Both the position numbers and the translations under genes were made by a program. The notes under the pieces are model-generated. The model searched no databases and was not told where the DNA came from. It worked only from the letters and a program-made list of their open reading frames with translations. From contig CAIKMQ010000047.1 in assembly GCA_903828565.1 (NCBI GenBank), forward strand, positions 1 through 57,225: DNA of 57,225 nucleotides, in the 5' to 3' direction. This stretch comes from an uncultured Leptolinea sp. (lineage in GTDB: Bacteria; Chloroflexota; Anaerolineae; Anaerolineales; Anaerolineaceae). Positions 34,887-44,369 of the stretch are shown here, one piece after another (within the stretch, counting starts at the first letter, position 1; the number at the start of each line of letters is the position of its first letter).

Positions 34887-35561
34887 TCAACCTTTGCGAT
34901 ATTCTTTCAGCTCTTGAACGACCCAGTCGTTCCAGGCTTCAAGCCCAGTTCCATGCAGGCAGGAAACAGGGAAGGTTACCAGGTTGGGATTTAAAATACG
35001 TACACCATCAATAAAGTAATCCATATTGAAGGGTATATAGGGCAGCAGATCGATCTTATTCAAGATCAAAATATCCACCGAGGAATACATAGCCGGATAT
35101 TTGTACGGCTTATCATCCCCTTCAGGTACCGATGCAATCAGGATATTCCTATGTGTCCCTAATTTAAAAGCAGCCGGGCAAACCAGATTGCCAACATTCT
35201 CCACGAGCACTAAGTCTAAGTCTTTCAGGTTCAATTTTGCCAGACCATTGCGAACCATATTGGCATCCAGGTGACAATCACCACCTGTGTTGATCTGAAC
35301 CGCCGGTAATCCGAGGGAGGAGACTTTATCAGCATCGATCGTAGCCGCTGAAGTGTCCCCTTCGATCACAGCAATGCGGTATTGATCACGCAACAAGCTG
35401 ATTGTCTTCATGATGAAGCTGGTTTTACCTGCTCCCGGAGATGCCATTATGTTCAACCCGAGCGTTCCGGATTGCTGGAGCAAACCTTCATTTGATTCTG
35501 CAAGCTGATCGTTGGCACCGAGTATGTTTTCAACAACATTTATATGGATCGTTTTCGACAT
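34887..35561 (-). CDS. hypB: Nickel-insertion GTPase HypB
   Basis: 224-residue GTPase for nickel delivery with HypA. P-loop ASPGAGKTS, EGDTSAATIDAD switch region, metal-site GGDCHLDANM and the G4 motif NKIDLLPY are present. The N-terminal CxxCGC high-affinity nickel motif of E. coli HypB is missing, as is a His-rich stretch. Start 35561 (MSKTIHIN) is 1 nt after the hypA stop; the frame upstream is open but lies inside hypA. Confidence 0.96.
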   Translation of the reverse strand: MSKTIHINVVENILGANDQLAESNEGLLQQSGTLGLNIMASPGAGKTSFIMKTISLLRDQYRIAVIEGDTSAATIDADKVSSLGLPAVQINTGGDCHLDANMVRNGLAKLNLKDLDLVLVENVGNLVCPAAFKLGTHRNILIASVPEGDDKPYKYPAMYSSVDILILNKIDLLPYIPFNMDYFIDGVRILNPNLVTFPVSCLHGTGLEAWNDWVVQELKEYRKG

Positions 35562-35562
35562 C

Positions 35563-35910
35563 TTAGTCCTCTGTGATCTCAATACTATCAACACGGAATT
35601 CGTTCCCACTGAGTATCTTCACCTTGACAGATGAGCAGGCAGGGCATGCAGTTATACCGGCTTCTACCTCATATTCGGTCATACAATCCATGCATACTAA
35701 TTTCGCGGGAAGGCGATGAAAAACCAGGGTCGCTCCTTCACAGGGAGTATCACGGTTGATGATCTCCCAGTAGAAGGTAATCGAATCGTCGACCAGGCTG
35801 GATAAGCTTCCAAGGACCAAGTGGATGGCTGTCACACGAGCAGCAGGGTACTTTTCCGCCTGCGTCCGGGCGATGGATAGAATGGATTCTGTTACAGCTA
35901 GCTCATGCAT
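35563..35910 (-). CDS. hypA: Nickel metallochaperone HypA
   Basis: 115-residue Ni donor with the N-terminal nickel motif MHE and a zinc site of two CxxC pairs (CMDC and CPAC). First gene of hypABFCDE. TATAAT (35917-35922) ends 6 nt before the ATG and no Shine-Dalgarno is present, so the hyp operon may start with a leaderless message; read-through from the hydrogenase operon is also possible. Confidence 0.96.
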   Translation of the reverse strand: MHELAVTESILSIARTQAEKYPAARVTAIHLVLGSLSSLVDDSITFYWEIINRDTPCEGATLVFHRLPAKLVCMDCMTEYEVEAGITACPACSSVKVKILSGNEFRVDSIEITED

Positions 35911-35922
35911 GGGGAAATTATA
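35911..35922 (-). promoter_or_regulatory. hyp operon -10 box, leaderless arrangement
   Basis: On the minus strand TATAAT is followed by TTCCCC and then the hypA ATG. The -35 region is poor. The transcript would start at or next to the ATG. Confidence 0.45.
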
Positions 35923-35964
35923 GCCGATATCCCCGGAGGAAAGCTTAGATTATGAATGGTACAT

Positions 35965-36444
35965 CTAAGGATTGATCCAGTGTATCAGCCATTCGGCAGC
36001 TTTTTCGCAATCAGCAAGCGTTCGATCTGTGATCTGCCGGGTAAAACCGAATAAATACCCGGGGATCGTGATCAGCCAGGCTTCCATTTGGTGGTGGTGA
36101 GTATCATTCAGGTATGCCAGTAGGGCTTGAGGGGACATGTGATGCGATAATGGGGATGTGAGCGCTCTGGGGTGGATGGAAGTTATTTGAAGCGGGTCAT
36201 TCTCCCCGGCAATTCCCGCATCTACAAAGGCAACCGTGTCATAGCTAGCCAGAACATCCACTAACTCAGGTGTCAGCTGCAAGACATAAAGGAAATCTAT
36301 GTCATGCCCGAGAGAGGAGTAAAAATCATCGTTGTAATCCGCGAAATTCCTCCCAAAATGAGTTGATACAAGATCTAAAACAACCCAGCCTGCTCCATCA
36401 TCCTGACGATCCGGGTTTCCATAGGCAATGATAATTATTTTCAT
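35965..36444 (-). CDS. [NiFe] hydrogenase maturation endopeptidase
   Basis: 159-residue HyaD/HoxW-type protease that trims the large subunit C-terminus after nickel insertion. Motifs: AYGNPDRQDDGAG (first Ni-sensing acid), FVDAGIAG and the SHHMSP histidine block. I start at 36444 (MKIIIIAYGNP); an in-frame start at 36498 would place the hairpin at 36463-36489 inside the gene. It is the nearest gene downstream of hoxH, its likely only substrate. Confidence 0.9.
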   Translation of the reverse strand: MKIIIIAYGNPDRQDDGAGWVVLDLVSTHFGRNFADYNDDFYSSLGHDIDFLYVLQLTPELVDVLASYDTVAFVDAGIAGENDPLQITSIHPRALTSPLSHHMSPQALLAYLNDTHHHQMEAWLITIPGYLFGFTRQITDRTLADCEKAAEWLIHWINP

Positions 36445-36462
36445 AGATATATGGGGAAAGAT

Positions 36463-36489
36463 AGGAGGTGCTGGAAACCAGCACCTCCT
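36463..36489 (-). repeat. Perfect 12-bp hairpin between hoxH and the protease gene
   Basis: AGGAGGTGCTGG and CCAGCACCTCCT pair perfectly around a 3-nt loop. It lies 10 nt past the hoxH stop. No T tract follows (ATCTTTCCCC), so it is more likely a 3'-end stabiliser or partial attenuator that lowers protease and hyp expression relative to the structural genes. Confidence 0.7.
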
Positions 36490-36498
36490 CGTATGCAT

Positions 36499-37926
36499 CT
36501 AGTCTTTGGATATGGTCTCAAAAAGGGATCCATCAGGAGCAACGATATCCACACTGATAGGCATTTGGCCGACTGCGTGGGTGGAACATGAAAGGCAGGG
36601 GTCGTAAGCTCGAATGGCGGCTTCGATCCTGTTAAGCATGCCTTCTTTTACATCCGGCCCTTTGACATAAGTCTTCGCAACTGAATCGACGGCTTCGCTC
36701 ATTGCCCAGTTGTTATGTCCGGTAGATACGATCAAGTTGACCGCTGTGATCTGTCCATTGGGATTAGTGGTGTAATCGTGGATCAAGGTTCCACGAGGGG
36801 CTTCGATAACGCCGACACCATGACCGGTAAAGTTGCGATGGGTGTTTAGGATGTCAGTGCTCAGAATATCAGGGTCATCAAGCAGAACTTTAACCCGTTC
36901 AGCGGCAAACAGTGCTTCGATCAAACGTGCGTAGTGATAATAAAGGGTATTTTCGATGGGTTTTCCATCGTTGATCGCACGATATTTCTTGAACTCTTCA
37001 TTGGCAAGTGGAGTGTCGATATGGTTCGCAATATTCAACCGTCCAAGCGGGCCAACACGATACACCCCACCCGGATACCCAAGTTTTTTATAGTAAGGGA
37101 ATTTTAGGTAGGACCAATTTTCTACATGCTCTGCGATGTAATCGAGGTAGGATGCCGGGTTGAAACGCTCTAGCTGCTTTCCATCTTGCGAGATCTGGCG
37201 GATATTGCCATTGTATAGCTCAAGTCCATCTTCAGGGGTGATCAGGCCGAAATAGCCAGTCTTGAATACCGCGAATTTCTGAATATCCTCGGCGTTCTTC
37301 TCAGCCCAGTCTTTCATAATGGATAGACCAACCTGAATGGTGCGGATGGCTTCATCAACACCGCTCAGTATCTGATCCCGTTCACCAACTTGCAGCGCTT
37401 TATTTACCCCGCCTGGTACGGCGAAACTCGGGTGGACACGACGACCGCCGAGCAGGTGGATAATCTCCTGTCCCCATTTACGTAGTTGAACAGCTTTTAC
37501 CGTTAATTCGGCATTTGCCTGCACTAAACCGACAACATTCCGGATTGCCGGATCAGCATCAAACCCGAGTAAAAGATCCGGGCCAGCCAATTCAAAAAAG
37601 TGCATGCCGTGGCTCTGAACCATCTGGCCCATGTGCATCAGTTCCCGTAGCAGACTTGCCGGACGAGGAGGCGGTGAACCCGCTACCATATCACTGGCTT
37701 TTGCTGATGCCAGATGATGAGACACCGGGCAGATGCCGCAGATCCTGGGGGTGATCATCTGCATTTCGAAGTACATGCGGCCTTCGCAGAATTTCTCAAA
37801 CCCGCGGAACTCATTCACATGCAGGTATGCATGATCCACAGTGCCGTTATCATTCATCTGAATAGTAACCTTCGCATGGCCTTCGATGCGGGTTACCGGT
37901 TCAATCGTGATTTTTTGAGATCCCAT
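36499..37926 (-). CDS. hoxH: [NiFe] hydrogenase large subunit (group 3, HoxH-like)
   Basis: 475-residue catalytic subunit. The nickel ligands are in L1 [11 protein letters not shown] (near residue 65) and L2 DPCLSCSTH (near residue 445); the 25 residues after His (starting AVGQMPIS) form the tail removed by the maturation protease. No signal peptide, so the enzyme is cytosolic. AAGGAG lies 5 nt before the ATG. Last structural gene after hoxE-F-(NuoG-like)-hoxY, which points to a group 3d/bifurcating-type NAD-linked enzyme. Confidence 0.95.
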   Translation of the reverse strand: MGSQKITIEPVTRIEGHAKVTIQMNDNGTVDHAYLHVNEFRGFEKFCEGRMYFEMQMITPRICGICPVSHHLASAKASDMVAGSPPPRPASLLRELMHMGQMVQSHGMHFFELAGPDLLLGFDADPAIRNVVGLVQANAELTVKAVQLRKWGQEIIHLLGGRRVHPSFAVPGGVNKALQVGERDQILSGVDEAIRTIQVGLSIMKDWAEKNAEDIQKFAVFKTGYFGLITPEDGLELYNGNIRQISQDGKQLERFNPASYLDYIAEHVENWSYLKFPYYKKLGYPGGVYRVGPLGRLNIANHIDTPLANEEFKKYRAINDGKPIENTLYYHYARLIEALFAAERVKVLLDDPDILSTDILNTHRNFTGHGVGVIEAPRGTLIHDYTTNPNGQITAVNLIVSTGHNNWAMSEAVDSVAKTYVKGPDVKEGMLNRIEAAIRAYDPCLSCSTHAVGQMPISVDIVAPDGSLFETISKD

Positions 37927-37935
37927 TTGTTCTCC

Positions 37936-38478
37936 TTAATGCCAGTGCAACAGTTCGTCTTTTAATTCCGGCTTCCGACCCTGTGCCAGCTCGCTAAGGA
38001 CATAGAAGATGACATCTGCATCCGGTGGGCAACCAGGAACGAAGATATCGACAGGGACTACCTCACTGAGGGCGCGAACCTTTGTCGGTACAGCAAGTTC
38101 CGGATCTGAGGGGATTTTCCCTGATTCGTCGGTAGAAGGAGTTTCAATATATGCCCGGCGTAATGCTTCTTCGATCGTGAAAAAATTACGCATAGCCGGA
38201 ATGCCACCGAAAACTGCACAATCACCCAGAGCAACAAGGGTTTTACAGCGTGAGCGCATTTTGTGAGCGACTTCCTCATTGTATGTATTGCTGATGCCAC
38301 CTTCGAGCACACCAACATCCACACCGGAAGCATCCGGTTCTTTGAAATCCGTTATCGGAGTGGATCGCAATTCAGCGAGTTCCAACACCTGGAGGATGCG
38401 CTCATCCATATCCAGCAGGGACATATGACATCCAGCGCAACCAGCCAGCCAGTCGGAGGAAACTTTTGGTTTAGACAT
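37936..38478 (-). CDS. hoxY: [NiFe] hydrogenase small subunit (HoxY-like)
   Basis: 180-residue short small subunit with ligands for only the proximal [4Fe-4S] cluster (CAGCHMSLLD, LGDCAVFGG, VPGCPPDAD), as in soluble group 3 enzymes. There is no Tat signal. The start at 38478 has AGGAG 5 nt upstream; a longer frame to 38508 overlaps the upstream gene's end region. It lies 9 nt before hoxH. Confidence 0.94.
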   Translation of the reverse strand: MSKPKVSSDWLAGCAGCHMSLLDMDERILQVLELAELRSTPITDFKEPDASGVDVGVLEGGISNTYNEEVAHKMRSRCKTLVALGDCAVFGGIPAMRNFFTIEEALRRAYIETPSTDESGKIPSDPELAVPTKVRALSEVVPVDIFVPGCPPDADVIFYVLSELAQGRKPELKDELLHWH

Positions 38479-38516
38479 TCTTTCTCCTGTTCTTATTGCT
38501 GCCTGCATTCACAAGG

Positions 38517-40379
38517 CTAGCTACGTCCAGTGGTTGATCCTAAAGTTTTCTGCCAGTCTGAATTCAACCCTTTGCCAAGTTGTTTTCCAATGACTGAAAG
38601 GATATCCTGCATGCTGTTGATATCATCGGTTGGTTGTGTAATGCGATTTGATGTCTGCAGGTTATTCTCAATATTTATGAATGTACCACTGGTTTCCCAC
38701 CAGGTCGTAGCCGGGATGACAACCTTTGCTCTGGCCGCGAGAGTGGAATTATATGTGCCGATGACAACCAGATTAGGGATCGATGAAAGCTTTTGAACCA
38801 TTTTTTGATCCACAGTATCTTCTCCCTGGAAGAGAATGACGGTCTTTACACCATTCAGGTCAAGGGAGTGATTCAACCCAAACTGGCTGAGAGCTGATCC
38901 ATTTGCTCCACCTTTCAGGCTGAGTACATGGGTAGCTTTTCCAGAAGACTTCAAAGCCTCTGTGAGATCTTTTATCAATCCACTGATCTTGCTGAGATCA
39001 TCGGATTCTACTGTCTCTCCGACTATAATCCCAACGGTTTTGGCAGTGCTCAGCAACCTGGCTGCAGCTGCCGTATTGTCTTTAATACCATTCAGTAATC
39101 CTTTCAGGGCGGATTCGAATCCTTTCGAGGTATCCAAAACGAGGTCTGCATTGGCTGAAAAGACATTCTTTGGATCGGAAAGCATAATCAGTTTGGTACC
39201 GGTTGGCAGTTGACGTTTTACCAGGAAACCCGCTACCTGGTGGTCTGTAGATAGGTCTGCACCAACAACGATCACAACATCGCAACCGGTTACATCAGAC
39301 AAAGAAGATCCAGAAATCGACCTGACGCTTTCATGCATCTGAAGGAAACCATTGCCACCGAGCACTCCAGCTTTTACCTTGCTATTACCAACAAAAAGCT
39401 GGCTAAATAGACTAATCTCTTCCAGGGATGCATTATCGGTGATGAGGGCGGCCGCAGGTTGTGCAGTTTGGATTAGGGATGCAATTTCTTTTACAGCTGT
39501 ATCTAGTGTGGAGGCTTTCTGTCCATTTGCGCCGGCAACCAGGGAGGTGGGAATACGCTCTTTATCATTGATAAGAGGTTCAAAGCGCCCGGTGGAACAA
39601 AGCAAACCGTGATTGATGCTGGCATCCCAATCACCTTCAATGCGGACTACTCGGTTATCTCGTGTAAGAACTTCCATTCCACAACCGATACTGCAGCGGG
39701 TGCAGATCGTCTTGACTTTCGTTGTATCCTTTTCACGGCCATTATAGGCACTCTGCCTGTCGATGATGGCCCCGGTTGGGCATACCTGAACGCAGGTACC
39801 ACAAGAAACGCAGGTAGATTCGCCAATGGGTCCACCCAGGTCAGCGACCAGGTAGGAGTTAGCTCCACGTTCTTCGATACCAAGAGTGAAATTACCGACC
39901 AGCTCGCCGCAAGCGCGGACACAACGGCGGCAAAGAATGCAGCGGTTGTTGTCGATCACGAAATACGGGTTCGATGCATCCACAGTGAACGGGGAATAGT
40001 TGGGCTGCAACGGCCAGTGGGTCATTCCTTCAGCGTAGGCACTGTTTTGAAGTTCGCAATCGCCGCCAGATACCTGACAGAACATACAGAAATGGTTACG
40101 TTCACTGAAAATTAGGGAAAGGACGAATTTTCGGGCTTCCTTTACCTTTTCAGTGGCAGTGTGGACGACCATATTCGGATTCACCGGTAAAGTGCAGGAA
40201 GGTTGAAGAGTTCGCGCACCTTCTACTTCTACCAGGCACAGGCGACAACCACCATAAGGTGCCAGTTCCTTGTGATCACACAGTGTAGGGATGACAACCC
40301 CGGCATTTTCTGCTGCTCGCAAGACGGTCGTTCCCTCTGGAACTGAAACCTGTTTACCGTCGATAGTGATATTGACCAT
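38517..40379 (-). CDS. NuoG/HoxU-like Fe-S subunit with a vestigial molybdopterin-type domain
   Basis: 620-residue electron-transfer subunit. Order of cofactor sites: N-terminal [2Fe-2S] (CDHKELAPYGGCRLC, then Cys at about 62), complex I-type His/Cys cluster (HFCMFCQVSGGDCELQ), two ferredoxin-like clusters (CILCRRCVRAC and CVSCGTCVQVC) and a further CTRCSIGCGMEV cluster of the molybdopterin-oxidoreductase type, followed by about 370 residues of that fold with no evident cofactor-binding motif. There is no [FeFe] H-cluster motif. HoxU alone would be about 240 residues, so this is the long NuoG/HydA-like form expected in bifurcating [NiFe] enzymes. GAGG precedes the ATG. Confidence 0.9.
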   Translation of the reverse strand: MVNITIDGKQVSVPEGTTVLRAAENAGVVIPTLCDHKELAPYGGCRLCLVEVEGARTLQPSCTLPVNPNMVVHTATEKVKEARKFVLSLIFSERNHFCMFCQVSGGDCELQNSAYAEGMTHWPLQPNYSPFTVDASNPYFVIDNNRCILCRRCVRACGELVGNFTLGIEERGANSYLVADLGGPIGESTCVSCGTCVQVCPTGAIIDRQSAYNGREKDTTKVKTICTRCSIGCGMEVLTRDNRVVRIEGDWDASINHGLLCSTGRFEPLINDKERIPTSLVAGANGQKASTLDTAVKEIASLIQTAQPAAALITDNASLEEISLFSQLFVGNSKVKAGVLGGNGFLQMHESVRSISGSSLSDVTGCDVVIVVGADLSTDHQVAGFLVKRQLPTGTKLIMLSDPKNVFSANADLVLDTSKGFESALKGLLNGIKDNTAAAARLLSTAKTVGIIVGETVESDDLSKISGLIKDLTEALKSSGKATHVLSLKGGANGSALSQFGLNHSLDLNGVKTVILFQGEDTVDQKMVQKLSSIPNLVVIGTYNSTLAARAKVVIPATTWWETSGTFINIENNLQTSNRITQPTDDINSMQDILSVIGKQLGKGLNSDWQKTLGSTTGRS

Positions 40380-40400
40380 GATTTTTCCTCTCTTGTCAGA

Positions 40401-42038
40401 CTATTTCGTTTTTCTACCACTCATCGGGCAGACACCGGTAGGGCAAACTTTGAGCTTAATGTGGGCTTCAACTTCAGCCCGGAAATGTGCCAGTGTATCG
40501 CGTATAGGTGTGCCGGCTGTTTGGCCCAAACCACAGTTAGACATTTGATAAAGGTATTTTTCAATATGTTCGAGGTCAGCCAGGTCTTGCATCGTGCCAA
40601 CCCCTTCAGATATTTTTGTCAGGATCTGGAATGCGCGGTCATTACCTATTCGGCAGGGATTGCACTTACCACATGATTCGTTCTTGAAGAAATTCACCAA
40701 TACTTTGCAAAGATCAACTACGCAGGTGTCCTCATCACAAACAAGCAATGCTCCTGAACCGAGCGCAACACCAGCCTTACCAAATGATTCAAAGTCCATT
40801 GGGGTGTCTTGCAGGCTTGCAGGGATAATGGAGCCAGAAGAACCGCCGGTTTGAGCCAGTTTGAAAGTATGCCCGTTTTTCATACCGCGGGCATAAATTG
40901 AGATTACCTCACGCAGAGTGATACCCATAGGTACTTCGATCAATCCGGTTACATTGACGTTGCCCATAATGGTGTAGACCTTAGTGCCGGGGCTTTTGGG
41001 TGTTCCAATACTACGATACCAGGTCGATCCGCGATTGATGATTGCCGGGACATTTGCCAGGGTTTCGACATTATTCACAAGTGTGGGTTTATTCCACAAC
41101 CCATTGGTGGTGGGGTAAGGTGGACGGGAACGAGGTTCTCCTCTTTTCCCCTCGATCGATTCAATCAGCGCGGTTTCTTCACCGCAGATGTAGGCTCCGG
41201 CACCAGAATGGACATGGATGTCAAAGTTAAAACCTGTACTGAAGATATTCTGCCCGAGAAGACCGAGTTCACGAGCCTGATCGATAGCTTTGTGTAGTCG
41301 TTCCTGAGCGAGTGCATATTCGCCGCGGATGTAAATATACCCTTCATCCGCGCCAACTGCGTATCCGGCAATTGTCATCGCTTCAATGATACAGTGAGGG
41401 TCACCTTCGAGTACTAACCTGTCCTTGAAGGTTCCGGGTTCAGACTCATCTGCATTGCAGATGACATATTTTTTCTGGCTGGTGGTTTTTGAGACAAAGC
41501 GCCACTTTTGTCCTGTTGGGAAGCCGGCTCCTCCCCGGCCTTTAAGCCCGGACGTATCTATTTCGTTAATCACATCGGCAGGCTGCATGGAAGTCAAAGC
41601 TTTTCCAAGTGCTGAATAACCATCATGAAGTATGTAATCGTGGATATCCTCAGGATTGATGATGCCGGCTCTTTCGAGGACTATCCGTTTTTCTGCCGGG
41701 AGGGTTCCTTTACGCGCCACCAACCAGGCGATACGCCCGGAAAGCTCGTGGCTCGAAGCCACCAGGTTCTCCACGATTCGCCCTTTATACAGATGTTCTT
41801 CGGCAATGGTTTTTACATCTTTAGCGGTTAATGGACCGTAGATGATCGCTTCAGGGTAGATTATTGCCATCGGAAGGGCGTCATGCCTGCCAGCATCCGA
41901 CAACCAGGACACTTTGATCTCATCCTGCAAGCCGAGGCGAGCACATTCGAGTTCAAAAGCTTGGAATACCTCAGAAGCACCCTTAGCAAGGCTGTCAGGA
42001 TCACCGGATACAAGTACCATGGAACGTGTAGTTTTCAT
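40401..42038 (-). CDS. hoxF: NuoF/HoxF-like flavoprotein without C-terminal ferredoxin domain
   Basis: 545-residue NAD(P)H/FMN subunit. FMN/NAD site GLKGRGGAGFPTGQKW and CNADESEPGTFKDR (the NuoF-type version), SLBB region, and the C-terminal [4Fe-4S] ESCGKCNPCR plus Cys in SNCGLG. The N-terminal thioredoxin-like domain (1-110) has lost its [2Fe-2S] cysteines: the paralogue's CKDPDC reads SGDPDS here. It ends just after CPTGVC, so the two extra [4Fe-4S] clusters of the paralogue at 42570 are missing. AGGAG lies 6 nt before the ATG. Confidence 0.92.
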   Translation of the reverse strand: MKTTRSMVLVSGDPDSLAKGASEVFQAFELECARLGLQDEIKVSWLSDAGRHDALPMAIIYPEAIIYGPLTAKDVKTIAEEHLYKGRIVENLVASSHELSGRIAWLVARKGTLPAEKRIVLERAGIINPEDIHDYILHDGYSALGKALTSMQPADVINEIDTSGLKGRGGAGFPTGQKWRFVSKTTSQKKYVICNADESEPGTFKDRLVLEGDPHCIIEAMTIAGYAVGADEGYIYIRGEYALAQERLHKAIDQARELGLLGQNIFSTGFNFDIHVHSGAGAYICGEETALIESIEGKRGEPRSRPPYPTTNGLWNKPTLVNNVETLANVPAIINRGSTWYRSIGTPKSPGTKVYTIMGNVNVTGLIEVPMGITLREVISIYARGMKNGHTFKLAQTGGSSGSIIPASLQDTPMDFESFGKAGVALGSGALLVCDEDTCVVDLCKVLVNFFKNESCGKCNPCRIGNDRAFQILTKISEGVGTMQDLADLEHIEKYLYQMSNCGLGQTAGTPIRDTLAHFRAEVEAHIKLKVCPTGVCPMSGRKTK

Positions 42039-42047
42039 CCGGATCTC

Positions 42048-42530
42048 CTAGCCCTGGTACTTTTTCAAAATGGCTGGCACCTGTTCAGGTGTCACATTCC
42101 CGTATACATCATCATCAACAATGAATGCGGGGCCAACTGCACAAATACCCAGGCAGCTGACAGCCAGTAAAGTCCACTGGCCATCGGGTGTTGTCTGGCC
42201 AATATTGATTTTCAATGCCTGCTGTATAGCAACAATCACCTGTCTTCCACCCACTACATGGCATGGAGCTGATTCACAGAAACGAATGACATGCTTGCCC
42301 ACCGGGATCGTGGAGAGCATCCCATAAAAGCTTGCTACCGTGAATACTTTGCTCTTTGGTTTTTTTAAGGCATGGGCAATCTCTTCCAACGCCTGTCCAG
42401 GCAGATACCCAATCTCATGATTCACATGAGTCAGGATGGGTATAAGCTCATCGTCATGGGCACCGAAACGGGCCAGGGCATTTTCTACTGCCTGGTGCAC
42501 CCGCTCGCTGATACTTGCTTCTACAACCAT
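42048..42530 (-). CDS. hoxE: NuoE/HoxE-like thioredoxin-fold [2Fe-2S] subunit
   Basis: 160-residue partner of the NuoF-like subunit. Four cluster cysteines: CESAPC and CLGIC. The N-terminal helical region (VNHEIGYLPGQALEEIAHAL) is typical of NuoE. GGAGG precedes the ATG. Its gene is 9 nt before hoxF and 39 nt after the hydB-like gene, and it heads the Hox half of the cluster. Confidence 0.93.
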   Translation of the reverse strand: MVVEASISERVHQAVENALARFGAHDDELIPILTHVNHEIGYLPGQALEEIAHALKKPKSKVFTVASFYGMLSTIPVGKHVIRFCESAPCHVVGGRQVIVAIQQALKINIGQTTPDGQWTLLAVSCLGICAVGPAFIVDDDVYGNVTPEQVPAILKKYQG

Positions 42531-42569
42531 ATACTCCTCCAGTGGTTCAGATTGTGGAACGTACCAGTA

Positions 42570-44351
42570 TCAATTAACAATAATCGCGTTGAAATTACAT
42601 ACTTGCATGCAGATACCACAGCGCACGCATACATCCGGATCGATCTTATGCGCCTGGCGTCGTTCACCATTAATAGCTTCGACCGGGCAATTTCGAGAGC
42701 AAACAGTACACCCGGTACAAATATCCGGCTGGATCTCGTAGCTGATCAATGACTTGCATACCTTGGCAGGGCATTTTTTCTGGAAAATATGGGCTTCATA
42801 TTCCTCCCGGAAATGTTTGAGTGTGCTTTCCACAGGGGTGGGAGCACCCTGGCCAAGACCGCATAAGCTGGTTGACTTGATTTCTTTACAGAGTAATTCT
42901 AATGTTTCGATATCTCCATGCCGGCCTTTTCCTTCACATATACGGTTGAGGATCTCGAGGATCCGGCGTGTACCAACCCGGCAGGGTGTACATTTTCCAC
43001 AGCTTTCGTCTTGAGTGAATTCCATGAAGAAACGGGCGATATCCACCATGCAGGTATCTTCGTCCATGACGATCAAACCACCTGAGCCCATCATCGAGCC
43101 CGCAGCTGTCATGGATTCATAATCCATTGGAAGATCTAATTGACTGGCAGGCAGACAGCCGCCCATTGGTCCGCCTGTCTGAATGGCTTTGAACTGTTTG
43201 CCGTCCTTAATTCCACCACAGACATCAAACACGATTTCGCGCAGGGATATGCCAAATGGAACTTCTATGAGGCCGGTATTGTTGACATCGCCGGCAATAG
43301 CAAAGGTTTTGGTGCCTTTGCTTTTTTCATTGCCCATTGATGCATACCAATCAGCACCTTTCAAGATGATCTGCGGCACATTCGCATAGGTTTCAACATT
43401 GTTCACATTTGAAGGTTTACCCCATAGACCGCTATCTGCAGGGAACGGGGGGCGTGGGCGAGGTTCACCACGTTTTCCTTCGATGGAAGCCATCAGTGCA
43501 GTCTCTTCACCGCAGACGAAAGCACCAGCGCCCATGCGAACTTCGAGGTCAAAATCAAACCCTGAACCAAGAATATCTTTCCCAAGCAGCCCCATTGCCC
43601 TGGCCTGGTTGATGGCGATATTCAAGGTTTTTACGGCGATCGGATACTCAGCACGGCAATAGATGTAACCCTGTTTAATACCCGCCGCGTAAGCAGCGAT
43701 GATCATTCCTTCCAAAACGGCATGTGGATCACTCTCAAGAACACGACGATTCATAAAAGCGCCGGGATCACCCTCGTCTGCATTACAGATGAGGAATTTA
43801 TCGGATCCCTGTTTTGCGGCTACAAAACTCCATTTGCGAGCAGCAGGGAAGCCGGCACCACCACGGCCGCGTAAGCCCGAGGCCAGTACCGTTTCGATCA
43901 CCTGGGTAGGCGACATTTCGGTCAAGGCTTTACCCAGTGCTGCATACCCATCTTCCGCAATGTAATCTTCAATATTCTCAGGGTCAATTTTGCCGCAGTT
44001 ACGTAAAACTACCCGTATTTCTTTGGATTTTGGCGCGCCAAGCTCTTCGTCTTTGACACTTTTTTCGGGTTCAACAAACCTGGTGGCAATTCGGCCTTTT
44101 AGGAAATGTTCTTCGACAAGATACGGGATATCATCAACTGTCAGATTGGTGTAATGAATGCCTTCAGGATAAACCATCATTTCAGGGCCATTCCAGCAAT
44201 TACCAATGCGGGAAGTTTCCAGCACCTGGATCTCATTAATCAGGCCTTCTGCAACCAGTTCATCCTGCAGAGCATCCATCACCTCGTGAGCGCCTTTATG
44301 GATGCAATCCGGATCTTTGCAGACTAAGATATGTGATCGAAAGTACTTCAT
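42570..44351 (-). CDS. hydB: Bifurcation-type NuoF homologue (HydB-like) with two extra [4Fe-4S] clusters
   Basis: 593-residue flavoprotein resembling HydB/HndC of electron-bifurcating hydrogenases. N-terminal thioredoxin-like domain keeps part of its cysteines (CKDPDC, NCW). FMN/NAD site GLRGRGGAGFPAARKW and CNADEGDPGAF (the HydB-type version), SLBB, [4Fe-4S] ESCGKCTPCR, then a 2x[4Fe-4S] ferredoxin domain (CTGCTVCSRNC and CVRCGICMQVC) at the C-terminus. It lies between the thioredoxin-like ferredoxin gene and hoxE. In characterised bifurcating enzymes this subunit carries the bifurcating flavin and the ferredoxin contact. Confidence 0.92.
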   Translation of the reverse strand: MKYFRSHILVCKDPDCIHKGAHEVMDALQDELVAEGLINEIQVLETSRIGNCWNGPEMMVYPEGIHYTNLTVDDIPYLVEEHFLKGRIATRFVEPEKSVKDEELGAPKSKEIRVVLRNCGKIDPENIEDYIAEDGYAALGKALTEMSPTQVIETVLASGLRGRGGAGFPAARKWSFVAAKQGSDKFLICNADEGDPGAFMNRRVLESDPHAVLEGMIIAAYAAGIKQGYIYCRAEYPIAVKTLNIAINQARAMGLLGKDILGSGFDFDLEVRMGAGAFVCGEETALMASIEGKRGEPRPRPPFPADSGLWGKPSNVNNVETYANVPQIILKGADWYASMGNEKSKGTKTFAIAGDVNNTGLIEVPFGISLREIVFDVCGGIKDGKQFKAIQTGGPMGGCLPASQLDLPMDYESMTAAGSMMGSGGLIVMDEDTCMVDIARFFMEFTQDESCGKCTPCRVGTRRILEILNRICEGKGRHGDIETLELLCKEIKSTSLCGLGQGAPTPVESTLKHFREEYEAHIFQKKCPAKVCKSLISYEIQPDICTGCTVCSRNCPVEAINGERRQAHKIDPDVCVRCGICMQVCNFNAIIVN

Positions 44352-44369
44352 TCTTTCCTGTACTTCCGA

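Noticed and set aside
39609-40115. Plus-strand 168-codon open frame opposite the NuoG-like gene
   Set aside because: Antisense to strongly conserved cysteine motifs of the real gene and with no initiation signal.
38517-40379. [FeFe] hydrogenase catalytic subunit (HydA)
   Set aside because: The cluster-rich N-terminus is HydA-like, but no H-cluster cysteine motifs are present; the C-terminal part is molybdopterin-oxidoreductase-like.
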